Assembly: GCF_019710635.1 (NCBI RefSeq)
Contig: NZ_JAIFZS010000048.1
Span: 1 to 64,000, forward strand
Length of the DNA: 64,000 nucleotides
Direction of reading: 5' to 3'
Source: Mycolicibacterium xanthum
GTDB lineage: Bacteria > Actinomycetota > Actinomycetes > Mycobacteriales > Mycobacteriaceae
Part shown: positions 23,485-31,717 of the stretch, one piece after another
Layout of the letters: every line of letters begins with the position of its first letter
Numbering within the stretch: position 1 is the stretch's first letter
Program-made: the position numbers and the translations under genes
Notes under the pieces: model-generated
Told to the model about the DNA's origin: nothing
The model's input: only the letters and a program-made list of their open reading frames with translations
The model's database searches: none

Positions 23485-24038
23485 CAGAACAGCTCCGTCG
23501 AGGTAGGGGTCAGCACGAAGCCGTGCTCGCCGATCCGGCATGCCGTCATACCCCGGTCGTCGGCCGCGCACTCTATTCCCGCGTAGACGATCTTGTGCAG
23601 CGCGGGCAGCGTTCGCGGCGCGGTCGCGGGATCGGTCGGAATCGCCGGGTCCAGCGGCGGATAGGACGGTTCGGCGACGGCCGCTTCATCGGTGGCGACC
23701 AGGACCTGCCAGGTGCCGGGGCCCCGGTCCGGGCGCGGACCCTCGCACGACAGCGTCGAGCGGGACGGATCGTCGCGCGAGTTCAATTCGTTGTGCGCGC
23801 AGCGCAGACCGTCCGGGGTCTCGAAGGCGAAACCGGAGAAGTACGGGTAGCTCTGCAGGTAGTCGACGGCATCGACGGCCGGGTATGCGGACAGGTCGGG
23901 AAAGCCCGGGTCGGCGGCCGCGACGCCCGGTGCCGCTGCGATGGCGAGAACCCCGAGCAGCGGTGCCGCTGCGACGGCGAGAACCCCGAGCCGCGGTATC
24001 GCGGCGGCGGCCCGTTCACCCGGGTGGGGGGGCTTCAT
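23484..24038 (-). CDS. Secreted protein, paralogue of lipoprotein
   Basis: 184 residues. The N-terminal signal peptide contains two tandem 11-residue hydrophobic repeats (LGVLAVAAAPL, LGVLAIAAAPG) before an AAA-DPGFPD cleavage region; there is no lipobox. The mature domain shares the cysteine pattern and the C-terminal TACRIGEHGFVLTPTSTELF block with the following lipoprotein. ATG 24038 overlaps the LLM stop (ATGA), so it is third-party coupled to that enzyme. Function unknown; an exported pair made with an LLM enzyme suggests a shared pathway at the envelope, which is inference. Confidence 0.75.
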   Translation of the reverse strand: MKPPHPGERAAAAIPRLGVLAVAAAPLLGVLAIAAAPGVAAADPGFPDLSAYPAVDAVDYLQSYPYFSGFAFETPDGLRCAHNELNSRDDPSRSTLSCEGPRPDRGPGTWQVLVATDEAAVAEPSYPPLDPAIPTDPATAPRTLPALHKIVYAGIECAADDRGMTACRIGEHGFVLTPTSTELF

Positions 24039-24883
24039 ACCAGCGCACCGAGCTTGTCGGCGAGTCGTTCGACGTAGGCGGTGACGTCGTCGGGGCTGCA
24101 ATCGGGCAGCCCGAAGAGGACTTCGGTGACGCCGAGGTCACGCCAGCGGGCGAGTTTGTCCGGGTCGGGTTTGAAGTCCAGCGCCACGATCTGCGGTGCT
24201 CCGTCGCGGCCGGCGCCGGCCCAGGTGTCCTGCAGGAGTTTGACGGGTTCGTCGATGTTCACGTCACGGGGGGTGGTGATCCAGCCGTCGGCTGAGCGGG
24301 CGATCCACTTGAAGTTCTTCTCGGTGCCCGCGGCGCCGACCAGCACGGGGATGTGCGCCTGAACCGGTTTCGGCCAGGCCCAGGACGGGCCGAATGTGAC
24401 GAATTCCCCGTCATATTCGGCCTCTTCCCGGGTCCACAGGGCACGCATCGCCTCGAGGTATTCGCGCAGCATGGTGCGGCGCCGGCCGGGGGGCACGTTG
24501 TGGTCGGCCAGTTCGTCGGTGTTCCAGCCGAAGCCGACGCCCAGGGACACCCGTCCGCCGGACAGGTGGTCGAGGGTGGCGATGGACTTGGCCAGGGTGA
24601 TCGGATCGTGTTCGACGGGTAGGGCCACCGCGGTGGACAGCCGCACCCGGGTGGTGACCGCGGCGGCGGTGCCGAGGGAGACCCAGGGGTCCAGGGTGCG
24701 CATGTAGCGGTCGTCGGGCAGGGTTTCGTCGCCGGTGGTGGGGTGGGCGGCGGCCCGCTTGATCGGGATGTGGGTGTGTTCGGGCACGTAGAACGTGGTG
24801 AATCCGTGTTCGTCGGCCAGTTTCGCCGCGGCCGCCGGGGTGATACCGCGATCCGACGTGAACAGCACCAAACCGAAATCCAT
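24035..24883 (-). CDS. LLM-class F420-dependent oxidoreductase (Rv0953c-like)
   Basis: 282 residues, luciferase-like barrel. TFYVPEHTHIP, LSGGRVSLGVGFGWNTDEL and IPVLVGAAGTEKNFKWIAR match the probable F420-dependent family TIGR03619. Its start ATG 24883 lies only 9 bp from a KstR-type box, so KstR binding would directly block initiation. It heads an operon with two exported paralogues joined by ATGA and TGATG overlaps. It is the positional equivalent of Rv0953c. Substrate unknown. Confidence 0.87.
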   Translation of the reverse strand: MDFGLVLFTSDRGITPAAAAKLADEHGFTTFYVPEHTHIPIKRAAAHPTTGDETLPDDRYMRTLDPWVSLGTAAAVTTRVRLSTAVALPVEHDPITLAKSIATLDHLSGGRVSLGVGFGWNTDELADHNVPPGRRRTMLREYLEAMRALWTREEAEYDGEFVTFGPSWAWPKPVQAHIPVLVGAAGTEKNFKWIARSADGWITTPRDVNIDEPVKLLQDTWAGAGRDGAPQIVALDFKPDPDKLARWRDLGVTEVLFGLPDCSPDDVTAYVERLADKLGALV

Positions 24884-24891
24884 ACCTGAAT

Positions 24892-24905
24892 TAGAACGTG
24901 TTCCA
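24892..24905. promoter_or_regulatory. KstR-type operator
   Basis: TAGAACGTGTTCCA fits TNNAACNNGTTNNA with all fixed positions. Only one base differs from the box at 4908. It lies in the divergent interval between the LLM operon and the membrane protein/decarboxylase genes and could control both directions. Confidence 0.65.
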
Positions 24906-25014
24906 ATACGCGTCCGCAAGGTGCGGACTGCGTAGTCCTTCGCGGCCGCCGCCCGGGAATTCGGGTATCGCGCTACTCGCGACGGCGAACCGCCGCTTCG
25001 GAACAGTTCTGGAC

Positions 25015-25551
25015 ATGGGCGACAAGGCGGCGAGACGGCAGAAGATCGGGGAGTGGCTGCGCCGGTACCTGCCGTGTGAGATCGCCGGGACGGTTGGTGA
25101 GCTCGGCGGCGCGGCGCTGGCGTACGCGATCACGGGGTCGCTGGCCGCGGCCGCCGTCGCGGCCACCATCGGGGCCTCCGGCGGGTACTACGCGGCCGCC
25201 TATCTCAACGCCGTGCGGTGGAGTCACCGCGCTCTGGCGCACCGGCCGCCGCTGGCGCGGCTGGTGCTGGCCAATCTGCTCGCGCTGCGCAGCGTGGCGG
25301 TCGAGTTCGGGCCCGCTGAGCTGATCGACAGCGTCATCGTGCGGCCGATCGCCTTCTACGCCGGCCCGCTGTTGTTCGGCAACGTCGCCGCCGGCTGGAT
25401 CTTCGCGAAGCTGGTGTCCGACGTCGGCTTCTATGCGTGCGCGATCGTCAGCTACGAGCGATTCGCGGGCCTGCTCGTACAGCGCCGTCCTCGACCCGCG
25501 AACCAGGAGGGGGAATCCGATGAACCGACAACGACGGTCCCAGCTGTGTGA
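25015..25551 (+). CDS. Small membrane protein, unknown
   Basis: 178 residues from ATG 25015. After a basic N-terminus (KAARRQKIGEWLRRYLP) there are four to five hydrophobic helices, including AAAAVAATIGASGGYYAAAYL and PIAFYAGPLLFGNVAAGWIF, and a short cytoplasmic tail. I do not recognise a family. Its last 32 bp overlap the decarboxylase gene, so the two are made together; transport or sensing of an amine or amino acid would fit but is only inferred. Confidence 0.65.
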   Translation: MGDKAARRQKIGEWLRRYLPCEIAGTVGELGGAALAYAITGSLAAAAVAATIGASGGYYAAAYLNAVRWSHRALAHRPPLARLVLANLLALRSVAVEFGPAELIDSVIVRPIAFYAGPLLFGNVAAGWIFAKLVSDVGFYACAIVSYERFAGLLVQRRPRPANQEGESDEPTTTVPAV

Positions 25552-26677
25552 GGAACTGCGCGACCGCGCCCAGCGCTGGTCGCGCCTCGCCGATACCCAC
25601 GGCACCCCGCTGCTCGTCCTGGAGCCCCACCGGGTGGCCCGCCGATTCCGCCGGCTCGAGCAGGCGCTGCCCGGCTTCGGTCTGCACTACGCGGTCAAGG
25701 CGTTGCCGCACCCGATCGTCTTGACCACCATCGCGATCTGCGGCGGCGGGTTCGACGTGGCGACGCGCGCCGAGGTCGATCTGATCGCAGCGCTCGGGCT
25801 GCCGATGCACAGGTGCATCTTCACCCATCCGATCAAGAAGCCGGCCGACATCGATCACGCCTACGCCGCGGGGGTGCGCACCTTCGTCGTCGAGAACCTC
25901 GCCGAGGCCCAGAAGTTCTGTGGTCGTTCACCCGACATCGAGATCCTGGTGCGGCTGGCCTTCCGCAACCCGGGCGCGAAATCTGATCTGTCGACGAAAT
26001 TCGGGATCGAGTCGGCCGAGGCCGAGCTGCTGGTCAAGCAGGTGATCGCGACCGGCGTGCGGTTCGCCGGCTTCAGCTTCCACGTGGGCAGCCAGACCTG
26101 CTCGCCGGGCCCCTATCGGGATGCGCTGCTTCGCACGCTCGAACTGGTCGGGCGCCTGCGCGACACGTTCGGCGTGCCGACCCGGGTCATCGACATCGGC
26201 GGCGGATTTCCGGTCGGCTACCGCGAGCGCGAACCGTCCATCGACCTGGTCGCCGCCGCGGTCGACGAGGCGCTGGGCGGGATGCGCGGAGAGTTCACCC
26301 TGCTCGCCGAGCCGGGACGGTTCCTCGCGGCCGACTGCATGACGCTGCTGACCAGCGTCGTCGGCACCGCGGTCCGCGCGGGCCGGGTGTGGCATTACCT
26401 CGATGACGGCGTGTACGGAAGCTACTCCAACGTGACGACCGAGGACGTCCATCCACCCATCCTCGGGCTGAAGGAGCTCACCGGACAGCATGGCTGCCTG
26501 GAACCGGTGACGCTGGCGGGCCCGACCTGCGACAGCGCCGACGTGGTCGCCCACGACTACCCGATGCCCGCGCTGAACGTCGGCGACGTGCTGGTCAGCC
26601 CGATGATGGGCGCCTACACGAGCGTCACCTCATCGCGGTTCAACGGACTTCCCGCCACTCCGATCGTGATGGGCTGA
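25520..26677 (+). CDS. Ornithine/diamino acid decarboxylase-like PLP enzyme (fold III)
   Basis: 385 residues, alanine-racemase-fold decarboxylase (Orn/DAP/Arg group 2). The PLP lysine is K60 in HYAVKALPHP; HVGSQ, DIGGGFP and EPGR bind PLP phosphate; GPTCDSAD gives the catalytic C337-D338 pair; and LDDGVYGSYSN is close to the DGVYGSFN of ornithine decarboxylases. DAP decarboxylases lack the GPTCDS form, so ornithine or lysine is the likely substrate and a diamine the product. ATG 25520 has AGGAGGGGG 6 nt upstream and lies inside the end of the membrane protein gene. Confidence 0.82.
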   Translation: MNRQRRSQLCEELRDRAQRWSRLADTHGTPLLVLEPHRVARRFRRLEQALPGFGLHYAVKALPHPIVLTTIAICGGGFDVATRAEVDLIAALGLPMHRCIFTHPIKKPADIDHAYAAGVRTFVVENLAEAQKFCGRSPDIEILVRLAFRNPGAKSDLSTKFGIESAEAELLVKQVIATGVRFAGFSFHVGSQTCSPGPYRDALLRTLELVGRLRDTFGVPTRVIDIGGGFPVGYREREPSIDLVAAAVDEALGGMRGEFTLLAEPGRFLAADCMTLLTSVVGTAVRAGRVWHYLDDGVYGSYSNVTTEDVHPPILGLKELTGQHGCLEPVTLAGPTCDSADVVAHDYPMPALNVGDVLVSPMMGAYTSVTSSRFNGLPATPIVMG

Positions 26678-26678
26678 C

Positions 26679-26720
26679 CTGCCGGAGACGTCCGAAATCC
26701 TGTCGGAGACGTCCGAAATC
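26679..26720 (+). repeat. 21-bp direct repeat, two copies
   Basis: Two adjacent 21-bp units (26679-26699 and 26700-26720) differing at one base, each ending CGGAGACGTCCGAAATC. They start 2 bp after the decarboxylase stop. The words GGAGACGTCC and CCGAAATC hint at a relation to the gene-end palindromes elsewhere in this window. Confidence 0.85.
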
Positions 26721-26933
26721 GTTGCCGCGTAACGCCGCTCGCAATCACTCCCGCAGGTCAGCGCCGTAGCCGAGATGTGAATGCGCTGAGAGCCGCCATG
26801 GCCCTCAGGCGAGGCGTGCGGGCTGTCTGCGGGGGTGCGCTAGCGTGGGGTTCTAATCGCTCACGCGGTCTGTCGCCGATGCCGTCGACCGAACGTCGAA
26901 GCCGGCGCCATGCCGCACAGCACAGGAGAGGTC

Positions 26934-27782
26934 ATGTCGTACCCACAAGGCGCGCCCGGAGGATCCGGATACCCGCCAGCGCAGCAGCCGACCACGCAGT
27001 TCGCCGCGCCGACCCAACAGTTCGCCAAGGTCGCCGAGCACGAACCCGGCGCTGCCGGAGCCGGCCTTCCCCGCAAGCTCCCGATGTACCTCAGTGGTGT
27101 TGTCGCCGTGCTCGGCCTGCTGGTCTACCTGTCCAGCTTCGCGCCGCAGTTCACCATCACCGCCTCGCAGTTTCCCGGTCTGGGCCAGCTCAGCGGCAGC
27201 TCGCTGGGCCTGGCTTTCGCCGTGATCGCCGCGGTGCTGGCCGGACTCCTGGCGGGATTGGGCCTGCTACCCAAGCAGCAGAGCCACGTCGCGATCGCGG
27301 CGGTCGCCGCGACGCTGAGTTTCCTGCTGGTCCTGGCGGAGGTCATCAACAAACCCGCCGGCGCCTCGCTGGGCTGGGGGCTCTACCTCGTCATCGCGTT
27401 CACGCTGTTGCAGGCGGCCGTCGCCCTGGTGGTCCTGCTGTTCGATGCCGGGATCATCACCTCACCGGCGCCCCGGCCCCGCTACGAACAGCCCCAGCAC
27501 TTCGGTCAGTACCCGGGTCCGTATTACGGCCAACCCGGCCAGCCGCCCGTGCCGCCCCAGAACCAGCAGCCGCGTCCCGGCTACCCGACGCCGTACGGCG
27601 GCTACCCCGGTACCGGTCCGTCCACCGGCGGGTTCCCCGCCGTGGCTCCGTCGGGGCCGCCGACGCCTCCCACCGGGTTCCCGACCTACGGCCAACCGCC
27701 GTCCAGCAATGCGCCGACGACCCAGGTGCCCACGCCGCCCCAGCAGTCGTCATCTTCGCAGTCGGGTGAGTCGTCGTCGTAG
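26934..27782 (+). CDS. DUF5336 membrane protein (34-kDa antigen family)
   Basis: 282 residues, equivalent of Rv0954. A short Gln/Pro/Ala-rich N-terminus, four transmembrane helices (residues about 52-182), and a long Pro/Gly/Tyr/Gln-rich cytoplasmic-type tail ending in Ser repeats. ATG 26934 is preceded by CAGGAGAGG; an ATG at 26910 lacks a ribosome site. Members have been linked to the mycobacterial divisome or envelope, but the molecular role is not established. It is followed 59 bp later by perM. Confidence 0.85.
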   Translation: MSYPQGAPGGSGYPPAQQPTTQFAAPTQQFAKVAEHEPGAAGAGLPRKLPMYLSGVVAVLGLLVYLSSFAPQFTITASQFPGLGQLSGSSLGLAFAVIAAVLAGLLAGLGLLPKQQSHVAIAAVAATLSFLLVLAEVINKPAGASLGWGLYLVIAFTLLQAAVALVVLLFDAGIITSPAPRPRYEQPQHFGQYPGPYYGQPGQPPVPPQNQQPRPGYPTPYGGYPGTGPSTGGFPAVAPSGPPTPPTGFPTYGQPPSSNAPTTQVPTPPQQSSSSQSGESSS

Positions 27783-27841
27783 TCTGAGCCGCGCGTGCGC
27801 GAACGCCGTGCGCCGAGCTTGTGCGAGGAGCGGCCCGACCC

Positions 27842-29365
27842 GTGAACAGTGCCCCACACGTGGGCGGCACCCCCAGGCCCTCAAGGGGTGCGCGCCAGGC
27901 GCGTGACCTGCTGCGGGTGGCGTTCGGTCCGTCGGTGGTCGCGCTGGTCGTCATCGCGGCGGTGGTGCTGCTGCAGCTGGTGATCGCCAACAGCGACATG
28001 ACCGGTGCGCTCGGCGCGATCGCCAGCATGTGGCTGGCCGTGCACCAGGTCCCGGTGTCGATCGGCGGCAGTGCGCTGGGCGTGATGCCGTTGCTTCCGG
28101 TGCTGGCGATGGTCTACGGGACCGCACGGACCACCGCGGCGGCGACGACGTCGGCCTCCTGGCTCGTGACGCGCTGGGTGGTCGCGTCGGCACTGGGTGG
28201 CCCGGTGCTGATCGCGGCGATCTGCCTGGCGGTCATCCACGATGCGGCGTCGGTGCTGACCGAGTTGCAGACCCCGGACGCGCTGCGCGCGTTCGGCGGG
28301 GTGTTCGCGGTGCACGCGATCGGCGCATCGCTCGGCGTCGGATCGCGCGTGGGCCGGCGTCTGCTGGCGTCCTCGCCGCTGCCGGATTTTCTCGCCGACG
28401 CCGTACGCGCCGCCGCGGCGGGGGTGTTGGCCCTGATGGGGCTGTCCGGTGTGGTCACCGCGGGCTCGCTGGTCGTGCACTGGGCGACGATGCACGAGTT
28501 GTATTCGATCACCGACTCGATGTTCGGCCAGTTCAGCCTCACCGTGCTGTCGGTGCTGTACATCCCCAACGTGATGGTGGGCGCCGCCGCGGTGGCGGTG
28601 GGGTCCTCCGCGCACGTCGGGCTGGCCACCTTCAGCTCGTTCACGGTCCTGGGCGGCGACATCCCGGCGTTGCCGGTGCTCGCCGCCGTGCCGACGCCCC
28701 CGTTGGGGCCCGTGTGGGTGGCGTTGATGATCATCGCGGCCGCTGCCGCGGTGGCGCTGGGACAACAGTGTGCGCGACACCCGCTGCCGCTGCTGTCCGC
28801 GCTGGCCAAGGTGGTGGTCGCCGCGGCGCTGGCCGCGGCGACGATGGCGCTGCTGGGGTACGCGGCCGGGGGGGCACTGGGCAACTTCGGCGACGTCGGG
28901 ATCGACCAGGCGACGTTCGCGCCCGCGGTGTTCCTGTGGTTCGCCGGGATCGGCGCGCTGACCGTGGTGATGTCCGGCGGCCTCCGGCCCAGGGTGCGCA
29001 CGCCCGCGCCCGCCGCCGAGCCCGAGGACCCCGTCGCCGAGCCCGGGGCCTCCGCGACCGACGAGGCGGGCGACGCCTCTGGACCGGAGCCGCCGGAGCC
29101 CGGCGAGGCACCCGCGCCGGTCCCCGAGCCCGGCGAGGCACCCGAAGCCGCCGCCGAGCCCGGCGAGGCACCCGAAGTCGCCGCCGAGTCCGGCGCACCC
29201 GAAGCCGCCGCCGAGTCCGGCGCACCCGAAGCCGAACCGGCGGCTGCCGAGGACGAGCAGCCCGGTGCCGATCTGCCCGCGCCGGTGGATCTCGACCCCG
29301 AGGACCACTTCGTCGTCGATGCCGACGACGGGGCAGATGGCAGCCGCGGACGCATCGCCGACTGA
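27842..29365 (+). CDS. perM: PerM-like division/persistence membrane protein (DUF6350)
   Basis: 507 residues with about nine or ten transmembrane segments, equivalent of Rv0955. M. tuberculosis PerM stabilises the divisome protein FtsB and is needed for chronic infection. The N-terminal segment DLLRVAFGPSVVALVVIAAVVLL and SMWLAVHQVPV fit the family. The C-terminal 110 residues are an acidic Ala/Pro/Glu tail with PEPGEAPEAAA-type repeats, longer than I recall for M. tuberculosis. GTG 27842 has GAGGAG 11 nt upstream; GTG 27821 is a longer alternative. Confidence 0.82.
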   Translation: MNSAPHVGGTPRPSRGARQARDLLRVAFGPSVVALVVIAAVVLLQLVIANSDMTGALGAIASMWLAVHQVPVSIGGSALGVMPLLPVLAMVYGTARTTAAATTSASWLVTRWVVASALGGPVLIAAICLAVIHDAASVLTELQTPDALRAFGGVFAVHAIGASLGVGSRVGRRLLASSPLPDFLADAVRAAAAGVLALMGLSGVVTAGSLVVHWATMHELYSITDSMFGQFSLTVLSVLYIPNVMVGAAAVAVGSSAHVGLATFSSFTVLGGDIPALPVLAAVPTPPLGPVWVALMIIAAAAAVALGQQCARHPLPLLSALAKVVVAAALAAATMALLGYAAGGALGNFGDVGIDQATFAPAVFLWFAGIGALTVVMSGGLRPRVRTPAPAAEPEDPVAEPGASATDEAGDASGPEPPEPGEAPAPVPEPGEAPEAAAEPGEAPEVAAESGAPEAAAESGAPEAEPAAAEDEQPGADLPAPVDLDPEDHFVVDADDGADGSRGRIAD

Positions 29366-29373
29366 CCACCCAT

Positions 29374-29379
29374 TAGGCT
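29374..29379 (+). promoter_or_regulatory. -10 box for leaderless purN
   Basis: TAGGCT followed by 7 nt and the GTG of purN, with no ribosome site: the arrangement expected of a leaderless mycobacterial transcript. It lies in the 21-bp gap after perM. Confidence 0.6.
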
Positions 29380-29386
29380 CTCTGGC

Positions 29387-30016
29387 GTGCAGCCCGCGGT
29401 CCGTGTGCCCCCGAGTGCGCCGGCGCGGTTGGTCGTGCTGGCCTCCGGCACCGGCTCGCTGCTGGCGTCGCTGCTCGAGTCGGCCGTCGGCGACTATCCC
29501 GCCCGGGTCGTCGCGGTCGGCACCGACCGGGCGTGTCGCGCCCTCGACATCGCGTCGGACGCCGGGGTGCCGACCTTCACCGTCGGGCTGCGCGACCATC
29601 CGGACCGCAGCGCCTGGGACGCCGCCATCACCGAGGCGACCGCCGCCCACCAACCCGACCTGGTGGTGTCGGCCGGCTTCATGAAAATTCTTGGACCCGC
29701 GTTTCTTTCGCGGTTCCCCGGGCGGGTGGTCAACACACACCCGGCCCTGCTGCCCGCCTTCCCCGGGGCGCACGCGGTACCCGAGGCCCTGGATTACGGG
29801 GTCCGCGTCACCGGGTGCACCGTGCACCTGGTCGACGCCGGCACCGACACCGGACCGATCCTGGCGCAGCAGGCCGTGCCCGTTCTCGACGGCGACGACG
29901 AGGCCACCCTGCACGAGCGGATCAAGGTGGTCGAACGGCAGCTTCTGGTGGATGTCCTGGCCGCGCTGGCGACCCGCGGCGTGACCTGGACAGGACGAAA
30001 GGCGACCATAGGATGA
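29387..30016 (+). CDS. purN: Phosphoribosylglycinamide formyltransferase
   Basis: Third step of purine synthesis: transfers formyl from 10-formyl-THF to GAR. 209 residues. Catalytic Asn and His are in VNTHPALLPAFPG, the Asp in VDAGTDTGPI; VLASGTGSLL binds phosphate. The N-terminus from GTG 29387 matches the M. tuberculosis protein (RVPPSAPARLVVLASGTGSLL). The stop overlaps purH as ATGA. Confidence 0.96.
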   Translation: MQPAVRVPPSAPARLVVLASGTGSLLASLLESAVGDYPARVVAVGTDRACRALDIASDAGVPTFTVGLRDHPDRSAWDAAITEATAAHQPDLVVSAGFMKILGPAFLSRFPGRVVNTHPALLPAFPGAHAVPEALDYGVRVTGCTVHLVDAGTDTGPILAQQAVPVLDGDDEATLHERIKVVERQLLVDVLAALATRGVTWTGRKATIG

Positions 30017-31605
30017 CCGAGATCACCCTCCCGTACCGGCGCAAGGTTCGCCGCGCGCTGATCAGCGTCTACGACAAGACCGGTCTGGTGCCCCTCGCTC
30101 AGGGGCTGCACGACGCCGGGGTGGAGCTCGTTTCCACCGGTTCCACCGCGAAAACCATTGCCGGCGCCGGTGTTCCGGTCACCCCGGTGGAGCAGGTCAC
30201 CGGCTTCCCGGAGGTGCTCGACGGCCGCGTCAAGACCCTGCATCCGCGAGTGCACGCCGGGCTGCTGGCCGATCAGCGCAAATCCGAGCACGTCTCGGCG
30301 CTCGCCGACCTCGGTGTGGCCCCGTTCGAGCTCGTCGTGGTGAACCTCTACCCGTTCACCCAGACGGTGAACTCCGGTGCCGACGAGGACGAGTGCGTCG
30401 AGCAGATCGACATCGGCGGCCCCTCGATGGTGCGTGCCGCGGCCAAGAACCATCCGAGCGTGGCCGTGGTGGTCGATCCGCTCGGCTATGACGGTGTGCT
30501 GGCCGCGGTGCGGGCCGGCGGCTTCACGCTGAAGGAGCGGAAGAAGTTGGCCTCGTTGGCGTTCCGCCACACCGCGGAGTACGACGTCGCCGTCGCGGCG
30601 TGGATGGAGACGGTGCTGGCTCCCGAGGACGCTGCGGACGGTACGGCGGTCGAGTCGCTGCCGGCGTGGCTGGGTGCGACGTTCCGCCGCACCGCGGTGC
30701 TGCGCTACGGCGAGAACCCGCACCAGCAGGCGGCGCTGTACTGCGACGACGGCGGGTGGCCGGGACTGGCGCAGGCCGAGCAGCTGCACGGAAAAGAGAT
30801 GTCCTACAACAACTACACCGATGCCGACGCGGCCTGGCGGGCGGCGTTCGACCACGAGGACATCTGTGTGGCGATCATCAAGCACGCCAACCCGTGCGGC
30901 ATCGCGGTGTCGTCGGTGTCGGTGGCCGACGCCCACCGCAAGGCCCACGCCTGCGACCCGTTGTCGGCGTTCGGCGGCGTGATCGCGGCCAACGCCGAGG
31001 TCACCGTCGAGATGGCCGAGACGGTGGCGGGCATCTTCACCGAGGTGATCATCGCGCCCGCCTACGAGCCCGGCGCTGTGGAGGTGCTGGCCGGCAAGAA
31101 GAACATCCGCGTGCTGGTGGCGGCCGAGCCGTCCCCCGGTGGGACCGAGTTCCGCCAGATCAGCGGTGGTCTGCTGCTGCAGCAGCGCGACGCCGTCGAC
31201 GCCGCCGGCGACGACCCCGCCAACTGGACCCTGGCCACCGGCACGCCGGCCGACCCCGCCACGCTCGCCGACCTGGTCTTCGCGTGGCGTACCTGCCGGG
31301 CGGTGAAGTCCAACGCGATCGTCGTCGCCAAGGACGGCGCGACGGTCGGCGTCGGAATGGGCCAGGTGAACCGGGTCGACGCGGCCCGGCTGGCGGTGGA
31401 ACGTGCCGGGGACCGCACCCGGAACGCGGTGGCCGCCTCCGACGCGTTCTTCCCGTTCCCCGACGGGCTGGAGACCCTGATCCGCGCAGGCGTGACGGCC
31501 GTGGTGCACCCGGGCGGCTCGGTCCGCGACGCCGAAGTCACGGCGGCCGCCGAAGTCGCGGGCATCACGCTGTACCTGACCGGCGCGCGGCACTTCGCGC
31601 ACTGA
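30013..31605 (+). CDS. purH: Bifunctional AICAR transformylase/IMP cyclohydrolase
   Basis: Last two steps of IMP synthesis. 530 residues: an N-terminal MGS-like cyclohydrolase (STGSTAKTI, VKTLHPRVHAG) and a C-terminal AICAR transformylase (RYGENPHQQAA, IKHANPCG with the catalytic Lys-His pair, FFPFPDG). ATG 30013 overlaps the purN stop by 4 bp, so both are translationally coupled. Confidence 0.97.
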   Translation: MTEITLPYRRKVRRALISVYDKTGLVPLAQGLHDAGVELVSTGSTAKTIAGAGVPVTPVEQVTGFPEVLDGRVKTLHPRVHAGLLADQRKSEHVSALADLGVAPFELVVVNLYPFTQTVNSGADEDECVEQIDIGGPSMVRAAAKNHPSVAVVVDPLGYDGVLAAVRAGGFTLKERKKLASLAFRHTAEYDVAVAAWMETVLAPEDAADGTAVESLPAWLGATFRRTAVLRYGENPHQQAALYCDDGGWPGLAQAEQLHGKEMSYNNYTDADAAWRAAFDHEDICVAIIKHANPCGIAVSSVSVADAHRKAHACDPLSAFGGVIAANAEVTVEMAETVAGIFTEVIIAPAYEPGAVEVLAGKKNIRVLVAAEPSPGGTEFRQISGGLLLQQRDAVDAAGDDPANWTLATGTPADPATLADLVFAWRTCRAVKSNAIVVAKDGATVGVGMGQVNRVDAARLAVERAGDRTRNAVAASDAFFPFPDGLETLIRAGVTAVVHPGGSVRDAEVTAAAEVAGITLYLTGARHFAH

Positions 31606-31705
31606 CATCTGCGCCGTGAGCCCATGCGGAGCCGGGGCCGGGCGCATAATCCCAGCGTGCGGCGCTATGTCGGGGACAGGCACGCGCGCGCGGGGGGAAG
31701 AGTCG

Positions 31706-31711
31706 TAGCGT
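31706..31711 (+). promoter_or_regulatory. -10 box for leaderless MoxR-type gene
   Basis: TAGCGT, 6 nt before GTG 31718. No Shine-Dalgarno sequence is present, which favours GTG 31718 over GTG 31715 as the start. Confidence 0.5.
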
Positions 31712-31717
31712 GGAGTG

